64,000 nt of DNA from Bacteroidales bacterium (GTDB lineage Bacteria; Bacteroidota; Bacteroidia; Bacteroidales; Marinilabiliaceae). Positions 58,199-64,000 of this stretch are shown here, piece by piece (positions within the stretch are counted from its first letter, which is position 1; each line of letters opens with the position of its first letter). A program made the translations under genes and the position numbers. The DNA lies in the NCBI GenBank assembly GCA_017417385.1, contig JAFPZF010000082.1:20449-84448 (forward strand). The letters run 5' to 3'. The notes under the pieces were generated by a model that was not told where the DNA came from, searched no databases, and saw nothing but the letters and a program-made list of their open reading frames with translations.

Positions 58199-58456
58199 CT
58201 ACATCTCCTTGCCCATCGACTCCGAGTATATCTTGAAGAAGTCTCGCCCCAACACCATCGAGATCCGCCTCAGTAGCTCCACATCTAGCGTCGCCTTCTT
58301 GAATATCTTGTATACGTTCGACTTGTCGAACGACAACCTCTGCGCCAGCCACTCCGGCTTCCGCCCTTGTCGCTCCATCTCATCCCTTATCTCTCGCCCT
58401 ATGTGTATGCCACTCTCACTTTCCATGTCGCTCAACCCTTTTCGCTGAGCTCCCAC
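58199..58456 (-). CDS. Small XRE-type HTH regulator (copy B)
   Basis: 85 residues, or 75 if it starts at the internal MESESG (58426). HTH core: HIGREIRDEMERQGRKPEWL, AQRLSFDKSNVYKIFKKAT, ELLRRISMVLGRDFFKIYSE. It is a paralogue of the protein at 34795-35058, with the same layout and about half the positions shared. Upstream is a copy of the structured element. The next genes downstream are membrane proteins of unknown role. Confidence 0.88.
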   Translation of the reverse strand: MGAQRKGLSDMESESGIHIGREIRDEMERQGRKPEWLAQRLSFDKSNVYKIFKKATLDVELLRRISMVLGRDFFKIYSESMGKEM

Positions 58457-58483
58457 CCCTCACCATACCGCACGACAAAAGGC

Positions 58484-58670
58484 GCTCGCCGTTTCTTTAT
58501 CCTCGGATGATGCTTATTCTCTCGAATGGCTCTGGTAAACCCTTGCAACAATAAGCACGAAACGGCTCACGCCATGCAGCGTGAACCCTCCGCTCGCTTA
58601 TTCCCTTGCAGATCAAAATTTACCAGATTTTATCGAGTGAGAATAAGAGCGTAAAGCTCAATATGTTATG
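58484..58670. ncRNA. Structured conserved element B, upstream of HTH copy B
   Basis: Same ordered blocks as element A, in the same orientation relative to the HTH gene: GGCTCTGGTAAACC (58528-58541), GTGAACCC (58581-58588), AAAATTTACCAGATTTT (58615-58631), GAGAATAAGAGCGT (58639-58652). Helix pairs are kept: GCCGTTTC/GAAACGGC (58488/58559), TCTGGTAAA/TTTACCAGA (58531/58619), TCACG/CGTGA. The helix next to TCTGGTAAA is CTCGA/TCGAG here but AGTCAC/GTGACT in element A, a paired change. Confidence 0.6.
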
Positions 58671-58822
58671 CTATTCTTTTATCCTTTTTTCTGCTTCTTT
58701 CCTTAGTCTTTGATTTCCCAAATCTACTTCAATTCTTCGAATGTCACAACTAAAATTCGATATACTTCCTTCTTCACCTTCTCTCCCCTCATCATTTCAA
58801 CACTCCCCGCGCCTCAACTCTT
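58671..58822. other. Pyrimidine-rich spacer between element B and abiE genes
   Basis: No gene or clear signal. Confidence 0.4.
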
Positions 58823-59605
58823 TCACTTATCCTCTACAAAAGCCCCAAAATGTAGTATCACGCCGCTGCGCCTCGGATTGAAAAGCAAATGCTCAAAATC
58901 CCTACGCTTCTGCTCCAGATCCGTCTCCCTCAACTTTTCTAAAAGAGCCTGCTTCAACTCTTGCTTACTTCCAATTCCGCATCTCATTTTCAAAAAGTCA
59001 TAGTCCGGCTCGACTTGCTGCCACAAAAACATCGTATCGTAGAAATCTCTCCCCTTCCCTCGTGACAACAAGGCCGACAACTTCATCGACAACAGTACCG
59101 ACTTTGATGGCGTCCGGGTCATGAACATGAAACCACATAGATTCACCGGCGACGACAGCGTTTCGTACGACACACCTTGATCCTGCGCCTCGACTTTCAT
59201 TAGGAACCGCTCCTCCCTATGTCCTGTCAAGTGCATCTCGAAAAGTAATCCCGGGAAAAATATGTTCCGCCGATACGCCGTAAGATTGGGATTCTCTCTA
59301 TCCCTGACCTCAACCCGCAGTCCATTACTACTCAATTGCTCTACCACCGAGTCCGTCATCTCCATGAACTCTTCCTTCGTCAACCCCTTACAATCAAAGT
59401 CCAGATCCTCTGAGAATCTGTCTATCCTCTGTATCAGCCGAAGGTTTGTCCCTCCTATGAAAGCTAGCTTTCCTGCCCATTCGGATTGCGAGATATACTC
59501 GACAGCAAGCAACTCTACATACTCCTTTAGTATATGCTTGTGGTAAGCTATGTTTCCTCCTATCTGCTGCGGATAGTATGCTGTCAATGCTTCTATGTCT
59601 ATCAT
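58823..59605 (-). CDS. AbiEii-type nucleotidyltransferase toxin
   Basis: 260 residues. It belongs to the nucleotidyl transferase AbiEii/AbiGii toxin family: FIGGTNLRLIQRIDRFSEDLDFD (about 49-71, in part) supplies the GG motif and the D-x-D metal pair. LSMKLSALLSRGKGRDFYD is the conserved Lys/Asp stretch. Toxins of this family block growth by pyrimidine addition to tRNA acceptor ends or related NTP transfer. The cognate AbiEi-like gene lies 7 nt upstream. Together they form a type IV toxin-antitoxin system linked to phage abortive infection. Confidence 0.9.
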   Translation of the reverse strand: MIDIEALTAYYPQQIGGNIAYHKHILKEYVELLAVEYISQSEWAGKLAFIGGTNLRLIQRIDRFSEDLDFDCKGLTKEEFMEMTDSVVEQLSSNGLRVEVRDRENPNLTAYRRNIFFPGLLFEMHLTGHREERFLMKVEAQDQGVSYETLSSPVNLCGFMFMTRTPSKSVLLSMKLSALLSRGKGRDFYDTMFLWQQVEPDYDFLKMRCGIGSKQELKQALLEKLRETDLEQKRRDFEHLLFNPRRSGVILHFGAFVEDK

Positions 59606-59612
59606 ATTCTGT

Positions 59613-60233
59613 TCACTTTATTCCATACGACTTCAACAACACCTCAACTCGCTTCTCCAAACTCTTCACCCCACTCTGCTCGACATACCTTCTCAACCTC
59701 TCTTTATCAAGTTCCTCACTCATCCACCACTCGTCAAACCTCAATTCCCTCATGTCTTCCTCGCTCTCATACTGCGGATAGAGATACAATAGATCTACGA
59801 TAGCCTTCTCTGGCTCTGCCAAGAGGTAGCTACCTCCTCTCTGCAACCCATACTGCCGATAGCCATAAAACAGCTCCGGCTTTACGCTTTGGTATGTATA
59901 ATCCCCAAAAGCATTACTGTATGACGTCGTCCGCTTCGTCGTGACACTCGTCACTTGCGTCACCGCCTCGGGGATTATCCCGTAAAACGACAATGCACAA
60001 TGTAGACTTATGTACGACGGCTGACACATCTTGTACGCTATATACCTGCTAAACTCCGCCTCCTTCAGCAACTCCCCAAAGGCATACCACCCCTGACGCA
60101 ACCGGACAAGGTACCCCTTGCTCACCCATCGCGTCACGCTCGTCCTGTCAAAGTTCCTCCGCCATGCCCTGACCTCGTTCATGCTGAAGCAACCTAACGG
60201 AAACCACTGCTCTCTAAACTCTAAATACCCCAT
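59613..60233 (-). CDS. AbiEi-family antitoxin regulator
   Basis: About 206 residues from ATG-GGG; an in-frame TTG at 60254 would overlap the promoter. The N-terminal half reads as a winged-helix ([23 protein letters not shown]) and the rest matches the AbiEi antitoxin/DUF6088-like pattern (PSYISLHCALSFYGIIPEAV ... PEKAIVDLLYLYPQY). AbiEi proteins repress their operon and neutralise AbiEii without binding it directly (type IV). Confidence 0.85.
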   Translation of the reverse strand: MGYLEFREQWFPLGCFSMNEVRAWRRNFDRTSVTRWVSKGYLVRLRQGWYAFGELLKEAEFSRYIAYKMCQPSYISLHCALSFYGIIPEAVTQVTSVTTKRTTSYSNAFGDYTYQSVKPELFYGYRQYGLQRGGSYLLAEPEKAIVDLLYLYPQYESEEDMRELRFDEWWMSEELDKERLRRYVEQSGVKSLEKRVEVLLKSYGIK

Positions 60234-60251
60234 TTCATTCAAATAATGACG

Positions 60252-60259
60252 CAAAAATA
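60252..60259 (-). promoter_or_regulatory. -7 box before the AbiE operon
   Basis: TATTTTTG matches TAnnTTTG, 19 nt upstream of the ATG at 60233; supports the shorter start. Confidence 0.45.
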
Positions 60260-60355
60260 CATCATTTCTTGATTATTCCGCCCCTTTTTCTCCTTCTCGC
60301 CTCCTTCTTCCCCCCTTCTCTTCCCCTCTCCCCCTTCAGAGATTTCAGCTCCTGA

Positions 60356-61423
60356 TTATATTGAAGGCGTTATGACAACCCTCCACGTCCCGTCATTTTC
60401 CGTCCGCTGTATGTAGCCTTTGCTCGTCAGCTGTTTGATATGCTTGTTGACGGCAGCAGTATTGATCCCGACTTCTTCAGACAGCCGTCGTATCGTGATG
60501 TCAGGCGTGGCGTACATGAGGTTTAGTATCTTCGATGTGGAGTCACTGCGGAAGTTGATCCTCTCGCCGTCAAACCACCATACGTTCTCTCCTCGTTCCG
60601 TCAGAAACCTAATGTTATAGCTTACCTCCTCGACGAATAGATTTGTAAAGTAAGTGAGGAATCGCTGTATCTCTCTCTTAGAGGCGTGCGCACCATCTGA
60701 CGGCACCGCACCCACTGTGAGGTCGGTGTTGTGCAAGGCCTCAAAATATTGCTGTTTCTTCCGGCTCCTGACTACTATCATAGGATAATTGTGTCGCGAA
60801 AGAATGTAGTTAACCATCAGACGCGCGATTCGTCCATTTCCATCTTCAAATGGGTGAATGCGTATGTAGCGGTAGTGGAACATGGCAGCGAGTTCGACGG
60901 GTGTCAACACTCCCTCTCTCTCTGCATCATTATACCATTCGACAAGGTCCGCCATCAGAGCGGGTGTCTCTTCAGGCGAGGCATATTCAAAACGATCGCC
61001 ATAGCGAGTGATGACGCTATTAGAACGTGTCTTGTATTGCCCTGCATGTATGACGTAACTCGTTGTCTGACCGCCAGGTAAGTTGCGATAGACTGTATAA
61101 TCCTCACGCAATAGAGTTCTGTGAAGTGTGCGGATAAAGCTTTGAGTCAAGGGAACATCCTTGAACTGCGCCTCTTCAGTCATCATCTTCAGTCCGACGT
61201 TGCTGGCTGTCATCTCCTGAAGGTCTTTCACCTCTGCCTCTCCTACTATCTTACCAAAGAGAAGTAATATCTCGGTTTGACCATACGTCAGCGTGTTGCC
61301 CTCTATCTGATTGCTATTATAGTTGAAGTCTATGGTGAACCGCCTGCTCAGCATCTCTCTGTCTCTATCAGAGAGAGGCAACAGCGCGTTCCACCGCTTC
61401 ATTACGTCTTCTACCTTATCCAT
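60356..61423 (-). CDS. Fic family AMPylase with winged-helix C-terminus
   Basis: 355 residues. The catalytic Fic motif is complete, HPFEDGNGR at 190-198, so AMP transfer to Ser/Thr/Tyr of a target is expected. The inhibitory motif S-x-x-x-E-G sits in the same chain near the N-terminus (S37 to G42, SNQIEGN), the class II arrangement, so activity is self-limited. A C-terminal winged helix (DITIRRLSEEVGINTAAVNK, about 305-340) may bind DNA. A perfect palindrome overlaps its promoter, so autoregulation is likely. Confidence 0.92.
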   Translation of the reverse strand: MDKVEDVMKRWNALLPLSDRDREMLSRRFTIDFNYNSNQIEGNTLTYGQTEILLLFGKIVGEAEVKDLQEMTASNVGLKMMTEEAQFKDVPLTQSFIRTLHRTLLREDYTVYRNLPGGQTTSYVIHAGQYKTRSNSVITRYGDRFEYASPEETPALMADLVEWYNDAEREGVLTPVELAAMFHYRYIRIHPFEDGNGRIARLMVNYILSRHNYPMIVVRSRKKQQYFEALHNTDLTVGAVPSDGAHASKREIQRFLTYFTNLFVEEVSYNIRFLTERGENVWWFDGERINFRSDSTSKILNLMYATPDITIRRLSEEVGINTAAVNKHIKQLTSKGYIQRTENDGTWRVVITPSI

Positions 61424-61454
61424 AGTTCCTCTGCTTTGTGCAAGATTTCACCAG

Positions 61455-61478
61455 CAAAGGTATATAATGTATACCTTT
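61455..61478 (-). promoter_or_regulatory. Promoter-operator of the Fic gene
   Basis: -7 box TACCTTTG at 61455-61462, overlapped by a perfect inverted repeat AAAGGTATA / TATACCTTT (61456-61464 and 61470-61478, 5-nt spacer), a likely regulator site. Confidence 0.6.
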
Positions 61479-61546
61479 TAGCGCATTTTCTTGCAAGAAA
61501 TCACACTTGCGAGCATTGGATATTCCCTTCTCTCCCCTTCTCTCCC

Positions 61547-62686
61547 CTAGTCCGAGACGTCAACATCCGCCGCAATACGTATCTTATAGTCGGGATAGCT
61601 CTGCCCCAGCTCGTCATATAGCGTCTTGAGCGCCTCGTCAGGCTCTATGTCGAAACTCAAGACGACGTCAAACCGCATCTCTTTGGTCTCCATGTCGATG
61701 TAGAACCCGTGCATCTGCATCGCCCACTCATGCCTGAGGACGCTCTCCCTCACCGCCTCCTGTACCTTAGCCGCCTCGTCGCCCGTCGTGTTGTAGGAGT
61801 ATAGACCGACGCCTGCGAGTACGACCCCCATCTCGCTATACACCTTCGCCTCCAGCTTCCTCGTCAGTCTGTCGACATCCTTCACCGTCATGTAGTCTGG
61901 CAGCTCTATGTGCACCGACGCGTAGTTCTTGTCTGGCCCGAAGTTGAACATGACGAGGTCGTATGCTCCCCGCACCTCCGGCTCCGACGCCATTATCTTC
62001 TTTATCTTGTCCGTCGTCTCCTTGTCCGCCCTTATGCCGAGTATCTCGTTGAGCGTCTCCCTCATCATCTCTATGCCAGATTTTATGATGAAGACTGAGA
62101 TCACTACTCCGACGTACGACTCAAGCGACAACCCCGTCACGAGGAATACGATTGCCGTCACGAGGACCGACAACGACAGTATGGCGTCGAATAGCGCATC
62201 CGACCCCGACGCGACAAGCGACCCGGAATGTACCTCCTCGCCCTTCGCCTTGACATACCTCCCGAGGATGACTTTCACGACGACTGCCGTGCCGATTATA
62301 ATGAGAGATACCATGCTGTAGTCGGGCACGTCCGGCTCGATTATCTTCTTTATCGACTCTACCAGCGACGTGATGCCGGCGTAGAGGACTATGCCAGAGA
62401 CTATCATGGCGCTCAGGTACTCTATCCGCCCGTAGCCAAACGGATGCTTCTTGTTGGGATGCCTGCTCGCCAGCTTCGTCCCGACGATTGTTATTATCGA
62501 CGACAACGCATCCGAGAGGTTGTTCACCGCGTCGAGCGTGACGGCTATGGAGTTCGACAGGAAGCCGACAACTGCCTTGAACGCCGCCAGCAGGACGTTC
62601 GTCACTATCCCTACCACGCTCGTCCTGACTATTACCTTGTCACGACTCTCCTGCGCCGTCTCCCGGTTATTCTGACTACTACTCAT
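61547..62686 (-). CDS. Cation diffusion facilitator family transporter
   Basis: 379 residues with six predicted membrane helices, exporting divalent metal (Zn2+, Fe2+, Mn2+ or Co2+) by H+ antiport. TM2 carries VTLDAVNNLSDALSS (metal-site Asp residues) and TM5 carries ASGSDALFDAILS. The linker HPNKKHPFGYGRIEYLSAM is typical of the family. The cytosolic C-terminal domain has the usual dimetal-binding fold (about 215-300), followed by a further about 75-residue extension. Metal specificity cannot be read with certainty. Confidence 0.93.
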   Translation of the reverse strand: MSSSQNNRETAQESRDKVIVRTSVVGIVTNVLLAAFKAVVGFLSNSIAVTLDAVNNLSDALSSIITIVGTKLASRHPNKKHPFGYGRIEYLSAMIVSGIVLYAGITSLVESIKKIIEPDVPDYSMVSLIIIGTAVVVKVILGRYVKAKGEEVHSGSLVASGSDALFDAILSLSVLVTAIVFLVTGLSLESYVGVVISVFIIKSGIEMMRETLNEILGIRADKETTDKIKKIMASEPEVRGAYDLVMFNFGPDKNYASVHIELPDYMTVKDVDRLTRKLEAKVYSEMGVVLAGVGLYSYNTTGDEAAKVQEAVRESVLRHEWAMQMHGFYIDMETKEMRFDVVLSFDIEPDEALKTLYDELGQSYPDYKIRIAADVDVSD

Positions 62687-62773
62687 CTTATTCCGTGTTT
62701 CTATTGTTGCCTTATTGTTGATATTCTCTGTTCAGCGGGAAATACGCTCCTGCTCTTATGGTTCTTATGCCTA

Positions 62774-62845
62774 TTAAACTATATGTTTAACTGACATACC
62801 TTCTGTACCCTCATACGCCTTGAGCATGGATTCATATACCGTCAT
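62774..62845 (-). CDS. MicroORF 2, coupled to microORF 1
   Basis: 23 codons, MTVYESMLKAYEGTEGMSVKHIV, whose ATG overlaps the stop of the upstream 52-codon frame. Unknown; may be the start of a lost gene. Confidence 0.3.
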   Translation of the reverse strand: MTVYESMLKAYEGTEGMSVKHIV

Positions 62846-63000
62846 CCCTTTACTATCTTTATCAAGTTGTTTAATATCTGCGCCTTCCTACCCTCATCAG
62901 CACACGCTGCTATTATCTCTGTATCAAGTTCCGAAAGCATATCCATGTCAAGACGCATGTCCTCCTCCAGATAGTATTGTAGCAATGGATTCCGAAGCAT
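62842..63000 (-). CDS. MicroORF 1, 52 residues, unknown
   Basis: Starts MLRNPLLQYYLEEDMRLDMD and ends with NNLIKIVKG; acidic N-terminal half, helical appearance. The frame begins 28 nt after a near-perfect 49-nt hairpin and is coupled (ATGA) to a 23-codon frame. I do not recognise it. It could be an antitoxin-like remnant of a small addiction module, but nothing in the sequence shows that. Confidence 0.4.
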   Translation of the reverse strand: MLRNPLLQYYLEEDMRLDMDMLSELDTEIIAACADEGRKAQILNNLIKIVKG

Positions 63001-63028
63001 ATATCGCTATTAACATCCCAAAGTAATA

Positions 63029-63077
63029 AATATTTGCACAGATAAGGAAAATATTCTTCCTTTTCTGTGCAAATATT
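63029..63077. repeat. Long hairpin upstream of microORF 1
   Basis: 14-bp perfect inverted repeat (63029-63042 with 63064-63077), a T-T mismatch, then 6 bp more (63044-63049 with 63057-63062) and a 7-nt loop. Not followed by a T tract on the minus strand. Confidence 0.7.
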
Positions 63078-63330
63078 CATAGCTCCTTCCGCCGCGTACA
63101 ACACACCTCCTCACGCTCCCTCATCCTTCCTTTCTCTTCCCCTTCCTCCCTTCTCTTCCCCTTCCTCCCTTCTCACCCCCTTCCCCTACCATTTCCCCGT
63201 CCCTCCATACCTCTCCACCAGCAAAAACATCCCCCCCTCACCTTCTATAACATCAACATAATCACCAAATAACAAAACAATTGAAGCTGCTATCCGTACA
63301 ATTATTATGTGACATGTAAATCTGAACGAT
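63078..63330. other. Pyrimidine-rich gene-free spacer
   Basis: CCTTC/TCTCC-rich DNA between the hairpin and the small plus-strand gene; no gene seen. Confidence 0.4.
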
Positions 63331-63567
63331 ATGGGAAACGACGTATGTAAGAAGATCGAGAAGTGCCCTATCTTCGTCAAGGGCGTCCTCGCTAACAAGT
63401 ATACCGGCGTTGCATACCGGAAACTGTACTGCCTCTTACCTGGCAAATACAAGAACTGCAAAAGGTATCTGGCCTCTGAGCAAACGGGAAGACCCGTCCC
63501 TGAGAACATCATGCCTAATTCCAACAAGCCTCTCGACGAAATTGTCAGAATTGTCAATTCGAAGTGA
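63331..63567 (+). CDS. Small conserved-looking cysteine protein
   Basis: 78 residues on the plus strand, isolated between AT-rich and repeat DNA. Four cysteines are spaced C6-x5-C12, C34 and C43 (CKKIEKCPIF, KLYCLLPG, NCKRYLAS), resembling a group of small Bacteroidota/proteobacterial proteins with a CPIF...YC...C-x-RY pattern that may bind a metal or Fe-S cluster. No signal peptide. Function unknown. Confidence 0.7.
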   Translation: MGNDVCKKIEKCPIFVKGVLANKYTGVAYRKLYCLLPGKYKNCKRYLASEQTGRPVPENIMPNSNKPLDEIVRIVNSK

Positions 63568-63630
63568 GCAACGGATCCGGCATTCACAACCTTACGAGGA
63601 GGAGCCCCAGCTCCCCCTCTTTTCTTTTGC

Positions 63631-63688
63631 CTCCGTTGGGCGGGATTTGCAATCCCGCTCCATGGAGTATAAGCATTTGCAATGCGAG
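63631..63688. repeat. Double-hairpin repeat, second locus
   Basis: GCGGGATTTGCAATCCCGC, a GGAGTATAAGCATTTG linker and GCATTTGCAATGC; nearly the same as the unit at 54875-54930, 8.7 kb away. Confidence 0.85.
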
Positions 63689-63713
63689 AAAGAGCCTCCT
63701 TTAAACCATTCCA

Positions 63714-63990
63714 AGCCCTCCGACTGTTCCGATTCCGACTGTTCCGACTGTTCCGACGATTCCGATCCCTCTGACGACTCCGACGACTCCGACCCTTCCG
63801 ACTGTTCCGACGATTCCGACGATTCCGATCCCTCCGACGATTCCGACGACTCCGACCCTTCCGACTGTTCCGACGATTCCGACGATTCCGACGACTCCGA
63901 TCCCTCTGACGACTCCGACCCCTCCGACCCCTCTGACGACTCCGACGACTCCGACGACTCCGACCTTATGACGATTCCGGCCCCTCCGAC
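63714..63990. repeat. Low-complexity TCCGAC/TCCGAT tract
   Basis: About 280 nt made of TCCGAC, TCCGAT and CTCTGAC-type hexamers in irregular order up to the window end. Frames across it would encode Ser/Asp or Ser/Glu repeats. The same tracts occur at 54991-55060, 55421-55563 and 55761-55862. Confidence 0.85.
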
Positions 63991-64000
63991 ATCCTCCGCC

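Noticed and set aside
63186..63587. 133-codon antisense frame at the Cys-protein gene
   Set aside because: It overlaps the better plus-strand gene on the other strand and has no recognisable content.
63714..63990. CRISPR-like look of the repeat tract
   Set aside because: Units are short hexamers with irregular order and no spacer of constant length; no cas genes are present.

Overview
The window comes from a Bacteroidota chromosome, most likely order Bacteroidales. Evidence: two tandem SusC/SusD pairs, BspA-type leucine-rich repeats, pyrB-pyrI next to a flavin reductase, many lipoprotein signal peptides, and recurrent TAnnTTTG boxes (the Bacteroidetes -7 promoter element) before genes. A Prevotella-like genus is possible, but nothing here fixes the genus. 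Nearly all genes lie on the minus strand; the clear exceptions are murB and one small cysteine-containing protein.

Layout. 1-11.6 kb: a polysaccharide-utilisation-type operon read right to left: SusC-like, SusD-like, SusC-like, SusD-like, then a secreted protein cut by the window edge. 12.1-13.0 kb: relic of an exonuclease/RecQ-type helicase whose core is deleted. 13.1-20.5 kb: pyruvate:ferredoxin oxidoreductase, an AAA ATPase, Obg, adenylate kinase and hypoxanthine phosphoribosyltransferase. 20.7-24.2 kb: a secreted leucine-rich-repeat protein ending in zinc-knuckle motifs, then three valine tRNAs. 24.3-31.3 kb: pyrB, pyrI, flavin reductase, a YhcH-family protein, a beta-propeller/SPOR protein and a ClC channel. 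31.4-35.3 kb: an accessory stretch with broken fibronectin-type gene pieces, an AT-rich gene pair, a lipoprotein and a small HTH regulator preceded by a structured element. 35.5-39.7 kb: uvrB, an outer-membrane protein and murB. 39.8-54.6 kb: the conserved block tuf, tRNA-Trp, secE, nusG, rplK, rplA, rplJ, rplL, rpoB, rpoC, with a Nudix hydrolase and asnS upstream. 54.7-64 kb: a repeat-rich accessory island with hairpin repeats, Ser/Asp-type tracts, a membrane protein with three copies of a transmembrane module, a second HTH regulator with its element, an AbiE toxin-antitoxin pair, a Fic protein, a cation efflux protein, two microORFs and a small Cys protein.

The most unusual signal is a pair of about 170-nt noncoding elements at 35.1 kb and 58.5 kb. 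Each lies immediately upstream of a solitary small XRE-type HTH gene. Sequence blocks are shared in the same order, the potential helices cross (pseudoknot-like), and one helix has changed on both sides between the copies, which argues for selection on base pairing. Other notable points are two tRNA-Val(UAC) genes that differ only at universally conserved position 33, the internally deleted helicase, and a dispersed composite repeat (double hairpin plus Ser/Asp tract) at two loci. Functional assignments rest on motif recognition by eye; no database search was run.
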